From Acidobacteriota bacterium (GTDB lineage: Bacteria; Actinomycetota; Acidimicrobiia; Acidimicrobiales; RAAP-2), in NCBI GenBank assembly GCA_019352095.1, contig JABBNY010000002.1:4893-46095 (forward strand): a stretch of 41,203 bases of DNA. Direction: 5' to 3'. The notes beneath the pieces are model-generated. The model was not told the DNA's origin, did not search any database, and saw only the letters and a list, made by a program, of their open reading frames with translations. A program made the translations under genes and the position numbers. Below are positions 25,590 through 34,676 of the stretch, in pieces. Numbering within the stretch: the first letter of the stretch is position 1; each line of letters opens with the position of its first letter.

Positions 25590-26061
25590 TGCCCCTCCAT
25601 CTACTAGCGCGAACCAAATTCATGGTGTCACTTGCGCTCGCCGTTGAGCGCCTTTGAAGAAACGTAGTTGAGTCCGACCGCCACAATGGTCCGAAATTCC
25701 AATTATTTGCTGAAATATGCTCCTTCGGTGGTGGCGGGCGCCCGCCATTCACGTTCGCGGCTTCACGGTCACCCCCATGCGACAATTCTTCACACGTCGA
25801 CAGTCGCAATTGGGATCGCGAACGACCAGGTCAGCGCGCCACGCGCGTGGGCAACGGGTGTCGCCGCCCACGTGTTTCCTTCTTGAAGCGCTCACGCCAC
25901 GGGGGCTCTGAGTTGCGGCCCCGGACAACTTCACGATGCTGGCGGTGACCTCCGCGCACCTTCCTCGGTCCATCGCTGTTGTCACGCCTTTCGACGCGTT
26001 GAGTCCGGGCCTGACGACGCCTCGGACGAAACGGACTCGCCCCGTGGAAATTGGCAGTGGG
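25590..26061. other. Intergenic stretch with a 16-bp GC palindrome
   Basis: Between the PaiB-like gene and the permease start, 472 bases with no convincing gene. It contains TGGCGGGCGCCCGCCA, a perfect palindrome at 25732-25747. An inverted repeat CGTGGGC (25846-25852)/GCCCACG (25866-25872) is also present. Either could be a terminator element or an operator. Confidence 0.45.
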
Positions 26062-26679
26062 CTAGTCCGGTGGGTTCATCCGCGCGGCGACGCCTCGTTG
26101 GACCAAAGTGCCCTGCTCAAAATTTGCACGAACATTGAGCCGATCAATTTCCTGACGGTTCTGGGACAACTTCGCCTTAGCCTCTATTGAAGTGACAGTG
26201 ATCTCAATGCCAACAATCGCTTGAAGTTGCCCGTCGCGATAACGCGCGTCCAGGTCGTCCACCAACCATTCTTCTTCACTTCCCTGCTCGAAGTGATGTG
26301 TGAGGGAACGGACCTGGTCGTGTTTCCACTGCAGGTCGGTATGCAGGGTCAAGGTCCCACGCACTTCGGCCGCGGCGTAGTTCCACGTCGGCACCGTGTT
26401 TGGATTCTCGAATCGACTGGGATAGTTACGTGGACTCACGTACGCGCTGGCGGCCACGAAGAGTGCGAGAACGTCGCTCCCGTCACTCGCCGACTTCCAC
26501 CACGGGTTGGCCTTGGCGACGTGCGCGGAGAGCGATCTGCGGTCTTCACTTACGAGCACGGGGACGAAGACACTCGCGAGTCCCTCACTCGCGGTTATCA
26601 CCAACATCCCCGCACCGGCGTCGGTGACGACCCGCCAGGCCTCGTCATCTGACACTGCGAAGTTCACCGGAACGTACAT
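26062..26679 (-). CDS. paiB: PaiB-like FMN-binding regulator-type protein
   Basis: A 205-residue split-barrel flavin protein of the PaiB family. Diagnostic segments are the MYVPVNFAV start, AHVAKANPWWKS, VAASAYVSPRNYPS and VPTWNYAAAEVRG. Full length. Bacillus PaiB is described as a negative regulator of sporulation and protease genes acting with the acetyltransferase PaiA, but most homologues are uncharacterised. The gene starts about 40 bases after the amidase stop on the same strand. A GNAT acetyltransferase lies 2 kb away on the other strand but is not a clear PaiA. Confidence 0.92.
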   Translation of the reverse strand: MYVPVNFAVSDDEAWRVVTDAGAGMLVITASEGLASVFVPVLVSEDRRSLSAHVAKANPWWKSASDGSDVLALFVAASAYVSPRNYPSRFENPNTVPTWNYAAAEVRGTLTLHTDLQWKHDQVRSLTHHFEQGSEEEWLVDDLDARYRDGQLQAIVGIEITVTSIEAKAKLSQNRQEIDRLNVRANFEQGTLVQRGVAARMNPPD

Positions 26680-26720
26680 GATCCCATTGTTCCACGCACC
26701 GGCGTGCGCAGCATGATGAA

Positions 26721-28148
26721 CTAGGCGAGGTCCAACACAGCGTCGAGTCGCTCAAACCCCGGCGCCGTCACCGCCCAGGGATACGCCGATTCCATCAGTG
26801 TCGCGACGTCCACCAATCGATAGTCGTGATAGTGCGGGGCGGTGATCTGCAACCCGAACGGCAAGCCAGAGGGGAGATGGCCAAACGGGATGCTGATCGC
26901 AGGATTACCCGTCACGTTCTGCACCGCGGTCGAATAGACGTCGGGGGTCAGACCACGCACGTCGGTGTCGGCGCTCATGCGCCCGTCCGCGAGCCAGCCC
27001 GGCGCCGCCACGGTGGGCGTCACCAACAATCCATTGTCCTCGAGCAGTTCGTCAATTCTTCGCACATAGACATAGCGCCGTCGACGAGCACCTAGATACT
27101 CGTCAACAGTGACACCGAGCCCAGTCGTGAGGAACTCGCGGGTCGCAACATGGAACTCATCCATATGCTCGATCACCCACGCACGGCCGAGCGACGCCAC
27201 GTGCTCGGCCGTGGTCACCGTGAACCAGTCGAGGTCCGGATCTCCATCGGCGAAGAATCCGTCGGCTTCTATCCACGTCGCCTTCGTGCCGAGCCGATCT
27301 TCAATCGCCTCCACGCCCGAGCGAAGGAGTGACGACACCGCGGGAGAAAGCGGTCCGAGCGGTGAGGTACGCTCGGCGGCGAACAACGAAACCGGTCGAT
27401 CGTCGTGACGGGCCCAGTGGCTGGTGAGCGCGTTCGGTGGTGACGTCGGGTCGCCGGCGATCCGTCCGCGCATGACGTCGAGCAAAAGACGCAGGTCATC
27501 ACACGAAGTCGCAAAGGGACCGTCAGTCGAGTAATCGATCCAATCAGGTGCCGGCCAGCGTCCGATGACACCATTGGTCGGCTTCAATCCGACCAAGCCG
27601 CACAGTGACGCGGGAATTCGAATCGACCCGCCACCGTCGGTGGCGGTGGCCACACCCACCAAGCCGGCGGCGACCGCGGCGGCCGAACCACCGCTCGAAC
27701 CGCCGGGCGAGTAGTCGAGGTTCCAGGGGTTACGCGTCACACCGGTCAGGAGATTCGCCGTGTAACCCTCGATCGCGAACTCCGGGAGCGTCGACTTGCC
27801 GAGCACCACCGCGCCTTCTGCCAACAAGCGGCCGGGCACGACACCGTTCGCGGTCGCCGGCGCGGCATCGCGCAGAGCGAGTGAGCCCTTGCGGGTGGGA
27901 TGTCCGCGAAGGTCGTCAAGATCCTTCACCAACGTGGGGACACCGAGCAGCCTGCCCTGGGTTATCCGTTCATCATCGATTCGGGTTGCCTCGCGCAGTG
28001 CACTGTCATAGAAGGTCTCCGCAGTGACGTTGAGCGGGCCCGCACGCTCGAGGCGCTCGATCGACGCCGTGACCAGTGCAGTCGCGCTGATGCGTCGTTC
28101 GCGCACCGCCGCAGCCAACACGTGCAACGTACCGGGGCGAGCACTCAT
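26721..28148 (-). CDS. Amidase-signature family amidase
   Basis: Hydrolyses a carboxamide to acid plus ammonia or amine, 475 residues. The Ser-cisSer-Lys triad is visible: Lys75 in [11 protein letters not shown], cis-Ser151 in [14 protein letters not shown] and nucleophile Ser175 in [18 protein letters not shown], with the usual 24-residue spacing between the two serines. The gene is full length. ATG at 28148 is chosen because residues upstream are Arg/Trp-rich and shadow-like. It lacks the GatA-specific context (no gatB or gatC), so it is a catabolic or detoxifying amidase; the specificity is unknown. It is probably co-transcribed with the PaiB-like gene. Confidence 0.9.
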   Translation of the reverse strand: MSARPGTLHVLAAAVRERRISATALVTASIERLERAGPLNVTAETFYDSALREATRIDDERITQGRLLGVPTLVKDLDDLRGHPTRKGSLALRDAAPATANGVVPGRLLAEGAVVLGKSTLPEFAIEGYTANLLTGVTRNPWNLDYSPGGSSGGSAAAVAAGLVGVATATDGGGSIRIPASLCGLVGLKPTNGVIGRWPAPDWIDYSTDGPFATSCDDLRLLLDVMRGRIAGDPTSPPNALTSHWARHDDRPVSLFAAERTSPLGPLSPAVSSLLRSGVEAIEDRLGTKATWIEADGFFADGDPDLDWFTVTTAEHVASLGRAWVIEHMDEFHVATREFLTTGLGVTVDEYLGARRRRYVYVRRIDELLEDNGLLVTPTVAAPGWLADGRMSADTDVRGLTPDVYSTAVQNVTGNPAISIPFGHLPSGLPFGLQITAPHYHDYRLVDVATLMESAYPWAVTAPGFERLDAVLDLA

Positions 28149-28703
28149 CGAGGACCAGCGCCATGGCGCGCGACAACGACACGTGCGCGACGGCGAGTAT
28201 CGAAGCCACCCACCTCGTCGTATCGAGCAGTCCGCCGGTTGCAATCAACGAAAGTGGCCACGTTCGGACTCTAATTTGTGCTGAGGTGTCAATCCGTCAA
28301 GTGACTCCCTAGACCCGCGCGCGGGTGGCCACTAGTGATCACCGACCGGCGTCCCCGGGTCGAGTGTTATCAACCGGAAGGCCGGCGCTGGGCTTGTGGC
28401 CCCCGTGAACGATTCGAGCGTCGCCGCGCCGTGCCCGAGAGTTGGTGGCATAGTGAACGGCGTCCTGGTCCCGCGTGAACGTGACAATCTTTAGAGAGGT
28501 GTCGTGACGAGTGAGGTGAGGCACGCATGTACGAACCAGCACTCGGTTACAACTTCGTGTCCAACCTCGTGCCGCGACACGTGTCGCTCCCATTTTCGCG
28601 ACAAAACGGCAGTCGCCACGACCACTGGCCACCGATTGAAGTGAACGATGAACTTTCTAAATAAAAAGAATAGTTTGAGTTTCAGTCCGCTAGATTGGCC
28701 CGA
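28149..28703. other. Intergenic stretch with a doubtful small ORF
   Basis: The 555 bases hold the 14-base palindrome ACCCGCGCGCGGGT (28313-28326). A leftward 61-residue frame from GTG 28524 to 28339 includes SLKIVTFTRDQDAVHYATNS and GDARIVHGGHKPSAGLPVDN. It has a protein-like look but no ribosome binding site and no family I recognise, so I do not call it a gene. An A/T-rich stretch just before 28690 probably carries the promoter of the acetyltransferase. Confidence 0.4.
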
Positions 28704-29177
28704 ATGGAATTGGTGAACGTCGAAATTCGAGAGGCGACGATTTCGGACATTCCGGAATGCGCAGCCATGATCGCCGCGCACGAAGCCGGTGACGTCAAGT
28801 ATTGGCAGGAACGCTTCGAGGCCGATCTCGGTAATCCTCGAAGGTCGTTCCTCGTAGCATCGTTCAACGATCAAGTCATTGGCTACGGCCACACCGTCCG
28901 CCACGACCAGGTAATCCTTGACGAAGAAGCCGGCCCCGACGGCTACTTTCTGAGCGGCCTACTCGTCACGCCCGACCTTCGTCGCGGGGGCGTGGGAAGC
29001 AAGTTGACGGGTGCACGCATCGATCGGTTGCGCGAACGGACCGACATGATCTATTACTACGCCGACCCCGAAAACGAGGCCACGATCTCCATGCACGCCC
29101 GCCTCGGTTTCAAGGAGTTTCGTTCGATGACCCGTTTTGGCAAGCCCTTCACGTTGTTCCGCCTCGATCTGCGCTAG
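28704..29177 (+). CDS. GNAT-family N-acetyltransferase
   Basis: Transfers an acetyl group from acetyl-CoA to an amine, 157 residues. The N-terminal strand-helix VEIREATISDIPECAAMI, the central YFLSGLLVTPDLRRGGVGSKL with the acetyl-CoA pyrophosphate loop RRGGVG, and the C-terminal ATISMHARLGFKEF are standard GNAT motifs. ATG at 28704 is my choice; TTG at 28695 and GTG at 28719 are in-frame alternatives. It stands alone. The substrate (amino acid, polyamine, antibiotic or protein) cannot be read from the sequence. Confidence 0.9.
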   Translation: MELVNVEIREATISDIPECAAMIAAHEAGDVKYWQERFEADLGNPRRSFLVASFNDQVIGYGHTVRHDQVILDEEAGPDGYFLSGLLVTPDLRRGGVGSKLTGARIDRLRERTDMIYYYADPENEATISMHARLGFKEFRSMTRFGKPFTLFRLDLR

Positions 29178-29288
29178 ACCACGCTTCTCGCACGAGCCTC
29201 TGTGATGTCTGCGACACTCGCGCGCCACATCAGCCAGCTCGACCCTCTCGTGAGCACCTGTCATCGCGAGTAGCGGTCGAGCATGTGA

Positions 29289-30641
29289 TTATTGCGTCTC
29301 GCCTCGACCCCAGGTCGTATTGAGGTTCGATTGTGATTCGCGAAGGCCGTTCATTGGACCACCGGCGGAGTAGTAACGCTTGCCCGCGACGAGCAGCTCT
29401 TCGGCGGGGAACTTCGTGATGACTTCACAGCCCGTCGCGGTCACCACAACCTCTTCTTCAATTCGAGCCGCCGACCAACCATCCTTCGCCGGCCAGTACG
29501 TCTCCAGTGCGAAGACCATTCCCTCTTCGAGGGTCTCGGGGCTGTCAAAAGAGACCATCCGGCTGAAGATCGGTCGCTCCCAGATCGACAAACCCAAGCC
29601 GTGACCGTATTGCAGGCCAAAGGCGGCCTCTTCACTTGGGAAGCCGAAATCCTGCGCCTTGGGCCAGACCGCGACCACGTCTGCGGTCGTCACGCCCGGC
29701 TTCACCATGGCAATGGCGGTATCGATGAGCTCGCGGCACTTCGTGTAGGCGTCACGCTGGGCGACCGAAGCGCTGCCCACCGCGAAGGTGCGGTAGTAGC
29801 ACGTTCGATAGCCGTTGAAACTGTGAAGGATGTCAAAGAATGCGGGGTCTCCAGGTCGAATCAGTCGGTCACTGTAGACGTGCGGGTGTGGCGAGCAGCG
29901 CTCACCCGAGATCGCATTCACGCCCTCGACGTGCTCGGACCCGAGGTCGTACAGGGTCTTGTTGACAACCCCCACGCACTCGTTCTCTCGCACGCCCGGT
30001 CGAAGGAAGGTGTAGAGCTCCTCGTACGCGGCGTCGACCATCGACGCGGCCTGGGTCAGGAGGGAGATCTCATCGGTTGTCTTGATGCGACGAGCCTCGA
30101 GGAAGACCTGTTGTCCATCTACCAGCGTGATGCCCTCTTTGGCGAAGGCTGAGAGCACCGGCATCTCGATGACGTCGACGCCGACGGGCTCATTTTGGAG
30201 CCCAAACTGCAGGAGGACCTCCTTCACTTTCTGGGCGACCGAACCCGCGCGGTCGGCGTTCGGCGAGATGGCGCCTCGCAAGGTCGAGATGCCTGCGCGC
30301 GCGCCTTCGTAAGGAACTGACGTGCCGTCGGGCAACACCTGGACGCCACTCAGCCAAGGGTTGTAGAGCTGGTGGTGTCGCGCCGCGGACCCGAAGTCCC
30401 ACACGATTGGCTTGCCACCACGCGGCAAGAGCGCGAAACGGATCAACTTGTCCATTGCCCACGTACCGATGTGAGTGCCGGTCATGTAACGAATGTTGTG
30501 GAAATCGAAGGTCAACAATGCGCCAAGATCCGAACGCTCGAGTTCCGTCTGCAATTTCGCGAGTCTCTCCTCGCGCAGCCGGGGCATGTCGACGCGGCTC
30601 TCCCAGTCGACAGCACTGTTCCCGTTTGTGTGGATACCCAT
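29289..30641 (-). CDS. M24-fold (creatinase/aminopeptidase P-like) hydrolase with a degenerate metal site
   Basis: A 450-residue protein with creatinase N domain (about 20-180) and pita-bread catalytic domain (190-430). M24 peptidases bind two metals through Asp, Asp, His, Glu, Glu. Here D270 (PAFFDIL), H347 (YGHGLGL), E380 (ALETYW) and E395 (ARIEEEVV) are present, but the second Asp is replaced by Cys281 in RTCYYRTFAVG. Creatinase and the DMSP lyase DddP are known non-peptidase uses of this fold; I cannot assign either. It is the last gene of the ABC-transporter operon, 38 bases after the permease, so it probably acts on the imported compound. ATG 30641 follows GGAAAGG. Confidence 0.85.
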   Translation of the reverse strand: MGIHTNGNSAVDWESRVDMPRLREERLAKLQTELERSDLGALLTFDFHNIRYMTGTHIGTWAMDKLIRFALLPRGGKPIVWDFGSAARHHQLYNPWLSGVQVLPDGTSVPYEGARAGISTLRGAISPNADRAGSVAQKVKEVLLQFGLQNEPVGVDVIEMPVLSAFAKEGITLVDGQQVFLEARRIKTTDEISLLTQAASMVDAAYEELYTFLRPGVRENECVGVVNKTLYDLGSEHVEGVNAISGERCSPHPHVYSDRLIRPGDPAFFDILHSFNGYRTCYYRTFAVGSASVAQRDAYTKCRELIDTAIAMVKPGVTTADVVAVWPKAQDFGFPSEEAAFGLQYGHGLGLSIWERPIFSRMVSFDSPETLEEGMVFALETYWPAKDGWSAARIEEEVVVTATGCEVITKFPAEELLVAGKRYYSAGGPMNGLRESQSNLNTTWGRGETQ

Positions 30642-30679
30642 GACTACTCCAACCTTTCCTGATTAAGAGACTATTTTGC

Positions 30680-31699
30680 TTAGCGCTGGCGCTTTCGAGC
30701 CCACATGTCCAAACCGACTGCAATCAGCAAGATGACACCGAGCACGATCTGTTGATACAACGGGTCAAAGCCCAAGAGATCGAAACCATTACCAATCAAG
30801 GCAATGAAGAGCACACCGATGACGGTGCGCGGTACCGCACCTTCACCACCCGCGATTGAGGTCCCGCCAACCACGATGCCGGCGAGGACGGTGAAGGCCA
30901 AGGCGCTTCCACCCGATGATGCCTGGGCACTCAAAACCCGTGAGGTATCGATGATGCCACCAGCGGCGGCGGCTCCACCACTCAAGACGAACGTCACGAT
31001 GCGCACCATATTGACACGCACACCAGCGAGGCGGGCTGCTTCTGCGTTTCCGCCGGCGGCAACCACGAAGCGGCCGAACGTCGTCCTCGACAACAAGAGT
31101 GCCAGGGCAACGACGATGACGATCATGATCCACACGGCGCTCGGCATCCCCAAGAAATTGGTCCCCGCGACTTTCGCAAAACCCGGATCGGTGGTGAGGA
31201 CAATAAGGTTTCCGCCGGTGACCTTGGTGGCGATGCCCCCGATCACAAATGACATAGCCAACGTTGTGATCAGTGGATTGATCTTGAAGACGGTGACGAT
31301 TGTTCCATTGACGAGACCAATGAGGAGTCCGATACCCAACCCCGCGACGACCGCAATCCAGGGCGCATGGTGCTCAGCTATCTGGCCCGCAATGACACTG
31401 GTGAGTCCGTAGGTCGCGCCGACCGAGAGGTCGATGCCCCCGGCGACCAAGACCAAGGTACCCGCCGCCGCTATGACGAGCAGCGATGCCTGCTGGTCGA
31501 GGATGTTGATCAGATTCGTGCTCTGCAGGAACGGCTGACTCGATATCGAAAGGATGATGAACAGAATTAGGAAGGGTATGAAGATACCCGCCGTGCGCCA
31601 CGACCCGAGAAGCCGCGAGACGTTGAAGTGAGTGTCGCTGCTACTTTCGCTCGGCGTCTCTACGTCCTTCACGTCGCTAACTGGTGCGTTAGCCATCAC
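30680..31699 (-). CDS. ABC transporter permease, ribose (RbsC) type
   Basis: Membrane subunit of a carbohydrate-class (CUT2) importer, 339 residues with about 8-10 hydrophobic helices. LVAGGIDLSVGATYGLTSVI (helix 3 region), GLVNGTIVTVFKINPLITTLA and VVGGTSIAGGEGAVPRTVIG are the conserved BPD_transp_2 segments. The N-terminus is Asp/Ser-rich. It overlaps the ATPase gene by 4 bases. CUT2 systems import pentoses, autoinducer-2, myo-inositol and similar molecules; the neighbours here suggest a nitrogenous substrate instead of a sugar. Confidence 0.92.
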   Translation of the reverse strand: MMANAPVSDVKDVETPSESSSDTHFNVSRLLGSWRTAGIFIPFLILFIILSISSQPFLQSTNLINILDQQASLLVIAAAGTLVLVAGGIDLSVGATYGLTSVIAGQIAEHHAPWIAVVAGLGIGLLIGLVNGTIVTVFKINPLITTLAMSFVIGGIATKVTGGNLIVLTTDPGFAKVAGTNFLGMPSAVWIMIVIVVALALLLSRTTFGRFVVAAGGNAEAARLAGVRVNMVRIVTFVLSGGAAAAGGIIDTSRVLSAQASSGGSALAFTVLAGIVVGGTSIAGGEGAVPRTVIGVLFIALIGNGFDLLGFDPLYQQIVLGVILLIAVGLDMWARKRQR

Positions 31700-33270
31700 A
31701 CTTCTCCTTCTATGACTGTGGGCTGTGAAAATGCTGCTTCGAGAACTGACTGTTGATTCATCTGCTCACCGCGAAGGTCGGCGACGATGCGCCCCAACCT
31801 CATGACCATGATCCGATGCGAGATTCCCAGGACCTCTTCAAGGTCAGAGGAAATGACAATGATGCCCATACCGGTCTGGGCGAGTTCGACCAGCATGTCG
31901 TAGATAGCGCGCTTGGAACCAACGTCTACGCCTCGCGTTGGTTCATCAGCGATCAAGATGGCGGGCTCGCACATCGCGATTCTCGCGAACAGCAACTTCT
32001 GCTGGTTACCGCCCGAGAGTGACGACGCGGGCACCTTCATGTTCGCGGCCTTCACTTTGACGCGCGTCATGAGTCCCGAGACGACGGCGCGTTCCCTTGA
32101 CTTAGAAATCCAACCGAAGCGGCTGACTTTGTCCAGTCGCGAGAGCGTGATGTTCTCCTTGACCGACCGGCCGACGAGCAGCCCCATCTCTTTTCGTGAC
32201 TCGGGGATGAATGACAGTCCACGTTGGATCGACGTGTGTGGGCTGTGTCCCTTCAATTCTTGACCTTCCAGCAGTACTACGCCCTTGGTCACCTTCGCGT
32301 CTCGAAAGATTGCCCGAGCCAACTCTGAACGTCCCGAACCGACCAGGCCCGCTATGCCGACGATCTCTCCCGCGTGAACCGTGAGCGACGCATCGCTCAC
32401 TTGTGGGGCGTACAGGTGATCAATGGACAACACGGTCGTCGCGTCTGGATCGGCCGGTTGCTTCTCTGGGAACGCTGCGCCGAGTGAGCGCCCCAACATA
32501 CCCTCGATGAGCGAACTCTCAGTGGCGTCCTTGGCGGCAACGGTACTGATCAATCGGCCATCACGCAACGTCGTAATCGTGTCCGAGAGCGCCAAGACCT
32601 CGGACAAGAAGTGTGAGATGAGCACGACACTCTGGCCGTTGCTCGCAAGGGATCGGATCACCTCGTAGAGCGCCTCGGCCTCGTCACCCGACAGCGCCCC
32701 GGTGGGTTCATCCATGATCAAGACCGCCGCGTTTCGCGACAACGCGCGCATGATCTCCACTTTTTGTTGATCAGCGGTGCGAAGGCTCCCGGCCATCGCC
32801 CCTGGCGTCAGTCGGAAACCGACTTGTTCGGCCAGCTCATTGAAACGTCGACGCGATTCGCGTCGACGTACGAAGCCCGCCCTATTCGCGGTGATGCCGA
32901 GAAAGACGTTCTCCTCGACGCTCAGCCCCGGAACGATGGCGAGCTCCTGGGCGATAGTGACGATGCCGTGAGCCAATCCTTCTCGAGGTGAGTGCAGCGC
33001 TACAGGCGCACCGTTCAGACGGACTTCGCCGTCGTCTGGTGTCAAGACTCCCGAGACGATCTTTCCCAGCGTCGACTTACCCGCTCCGTTCTCCCCCACC
33101 AACGCATGAACGGTGCCCGCCTTAAGCGTGACCGAGACATTGTCGAGGGCAAGTGCCCCACCGAACCGCTTCGATACACCGGCCACCTCGACATCGAGGC
33201 CAGTGTGTCGAACGGTTCGGTGGGTGTCGTTATCCGTTATACCTGCCGACATTTCAGTCCACGATTCCAT
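31696..33270 (-). CDS. ABC transporter ATP-binding protein, ribose (RbsA) type, two cassettes
   Basis: A 524-residue double ATPase. Cassette 1 has Walker A GENGAGKST (59-67), a relaxed signature LRTADQQKVEIMRAL and Walker B VLIMDEPTGAL. Cassette 2 has the degenerate Walker A GLVGSGRSEL normal for RbsA, the signature LSGGNQQK and Walker B ILIADEPTRGVDVG. ATG 33270 and an ATG six codons later are both possible. It follows the binding-protein gene by 46 bases. Complete and apparently functional. Confidence 0.93.
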   Translation of the reverse strand: MESWTEMSAGITDNDTHRTVRHTGLDVEVAGVSKRFGGALALDNVSVTLKAGTVHALVGENGAGKSTLGKIVSGVLTPDDGEVRLNGAPVALHSPREGLAHGIVTIAQELAIVPGLSVEENVFLGITANRAGFVRRRESRRRFNELAEQVGFRLTPGAMAGSLRTADQQKVEIMRALSRNAAVLIMDEPTGALSGDEAEALYEVIRSLASNGQSVVLISHFLSEVLALSDTITTLRDGRLISTVAAKDATESSLIEGMLGRSLGAAFPEKQPADPDATTVLSIDHLYAPQVSDASLTVHAGEIVGIAGLVGSGRSELARAIFRDAKVTKGVVLLEGQELKGHSPHTSIQRGLSFIPESRKEMGLLVGRSVKENITLSRLDKVSRFGWISKSRERAVVSGLMTRVKVKAANMKVPASSLSGGNQQKLLFARIAMCEPAILIADEPTRGVDVGSKRAIYDMLVELAQTGMGIIVISSDLEEVLGISHRIMVMRLGRIVADLRGEQMNQQSVLEAAFSQPTVIEGEV

Positions 33271-33316
33271 TCACACGATTGACTTGGGGAGACTTACACC
33301 CAGCTCAGACTGAGGA

Positions 33317-34336
33317 TCAGCCTGGCCATTCTCCAGTCCACTTGCTGGCGTTGGCCTTGGTGACAAGACCGTGGCTCGGAAGCGACGCCACCGGGTCAAT
33401 GCGTCCCGAGTTGCGGCCGGTCTTGATTGCCTTGATAAGCGCCATCATGCCAAGCTGACCTTCGGAGGACGGCGCCTGAGCTACGTCGGAGTACCAGGCA
33501 CCCGACGCGACACCCGCGATGCCAGCCGAGCTTGCGCCGAAGCCCTCGAGCATCACCGACGTGTTGTTAGCGGCCTTCAGTGCCACCTGTGCACCTTCGA
33601 TGCTCTGGTCCGAACCAACGATGAGGTTGAGGTTTGGGTTGGCTTGGAGGATGTTGGCCACGGTGGTGTCTGCGGCCGCAATCGAGAAGTAGCCCGATCC
33701 GTCAGCAACCTGCTTCACGCTCGGTGTCGTCGCGATTTCCTTTGCGAAGGAGTTGTAGATTGCGGTGTCCAAAGTCGAACCCTTGTAGTTGTAGATGTAG
33801 GCGATGTTGCAAGGGTTCAGGTTCTTCGAGGCGCACGCCTGGATGACCTGCTGGCCCATGGTCTTCCCGATCTGGGTGGGAAGGAACACCACGTTCGCTG
33901 AAAGACCCTTCACCTGAGGGGCGTCAGTCGCGTAGCTGGTGCCCAAGATCTGGTCAATGTTCACGACCTTGATGCGACGCTTGATGGCTTGCTTCACGAG
34001 CGGGATCAGGTTGGTCGAGACGATGGGCTGGGTAATGATCCCTCGGTACTGCCCTGACGTGATCGCGTTTTGAAGTTGGGCGTACTGCGTCGCCGGGTTG
34101 TTGTTCGCGTCAAAGACGGTGATCTGCACGCCGTCTGCCGCAGCAACGGCCTTCGCCGCGGCCAACATCGGCGCGTCATAACTGTTCGAGACTGCGAAGG
34201 ACAGGTACGCAACCTTGATGGGCTTGGCCTTGGCCTTGGCTGCTTGGACCGACGTACCAGCACCAATCCACGTTGTCGCCATCAACGTAATTCCGAGTGC
34301 CGCACTCGAGGCACGGCCTAGTTTGCTTCTAAACAT
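33317..34336 (-). CDS. Periplasmic-type substrate-binding protein of the ABC importer
   Basis: A 339-residue exported receptor of the RbsB/Peripla_BP_4 class. The signal peptide spans about 1-32 (SAALGITLMATTWIG, cut after QA), with no lipobox Cys. Mature motifs include VAYLSFAVSNSYDAPMLAAA, NNPATQYAQLQNAI and IVGSDQSIEGAQVALKAA. In an actinobacterium it would be held in the outer cell wall zone or bind the permease directly. GGGGGAAA precedes the ATG by 6 bases. It has its own promoter upstream and heads the four-gene importer-plus-M24 operon. The ligand is unknown. Confidence 0.92.
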   Translation of the reverse strand: MFRSKLGRASSAALGITLMATTWIGAGTSVQAAKAKAKPIKVAYLSFAVSNSYDAPMLAAAKAVAAADGVQITVFDANNNPATQYAQLQNAITSGQYRGIITQPIVSTNLIPLVKQAIKRRIKVVNIDQILGTSYATDAPQVKGLSANVVFLPTQIGKTMGQQVIQACASKNLNPCNIAYIYNYKGSTLDTAIYNSFAKEIATTPSVKQVADGSGYFSIAAADTTVANILQANPNLNLIVGSDQSIEGAQVALKAANNTSVMLEGFGASSAGIAGVASGAWYSDVAQAPSSEGQLGMMALIKAIKTGRNSGRIDPVASLPSHGLVTKANASKWTGEWPG

Positions 34337-34486
34337 TGAATTTCCCCCAATACAATGTCGGACGCAACTTGCGCACGACCTTTGCTAGTGCAACGCGCAT
34401 TCACAGCACGCGGTCTGCTGATCCCGTAGGAATCGAGCGAAGCCCCCCCGCGCCGTTTGAACGTGCGCTACCCCCTCTGGTTCACG

Positions 34487-34515
34487 ACAATAACGATGTT
34501 TAATTAACATGTCAA
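34487..34515 (-). promoter_or_regulatory. Sigma-70-type promoter of the importer operon
   Basis: Reading leftward, TTGACA (34515-34510) and TATTGT (34492-34487) are spaced by exactly 17 bases, about 150 bases before the binding-protein ATG. The -35 is a perfect consensus. Confidence 0.65.
34496..34510. promoter_or_regulatory. Palindromic operator candidate in the promoter spacer
   Basis: ATGTTTAATTAACAT has 5-base inverted arms (ATGTT/AACAT) around TAATT and lies between the -35 and -10 boxes of the importer promoter, where a bound repressor would block RNA polymerase. The A/T-rich core stands out from the GC-rich surroundings. Confidence 0.5.
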
Positions 34516-34549
34516 GTAGCAGTGAACACATTGAACACCCTGAGAACAC
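34510..34549. repeat. Shared 11-mer and GAACAC repeats upstream of the importer promoter
   Basis: TGTCAAGTAGC (34510-34520) is followed at once by AGTGAACAC (34521-34529), a second TGAACAC at 34532-34538 and a third GAACAC at 34544-34549. The first two elements recur upstream of the amidohydrolase gene. The rest of the 340-base gap (34337-34486) has no other structure I can see. Confidence 0.5.
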
Positions 34550-34614
34550 CACGCTCGAATCGCCGCCTCGTCGTCCACACGCGATGGTGTGACGACTCGC
34601 GCAACACGTAACGC

Positions 34615-34659
34615 GGTCCCAACGGTGACCCTCGAAATGCGAGCGTCACCGTTGGGACC
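34615..34659 (-). terminator. 15-bp perfect hairpin after the amidohydrolase gene
   Basis: GGTCCCAACGGTGAC (34615-34629) pairs exactly with 34645-34659; the loop itself can form a small CTCG/CGAG stem. It lies 17 bases beyond the amidohydrolase stop and separates it from the importer promoter. No U-tract follows. Confidence 0.6.
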
Positions 34660-34676
34660 GACGTAGAGGACCAGAA

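Noticed and set aside
28339-28524. Leftward 61-codon frame containing GDARIVHGGHKPSAG
   Set aside because: No ribosome binding site and no recognised family; kept only as a note in the gap entry.
26062-29177. PaiA/PaiB-like pair formed by the acetyltransferase and the PaiB-like gene
   Set aside because: They are 2 kb apart on opposite strands with an amidase between, and the acetyltransferase shows only general GNAT motifs.
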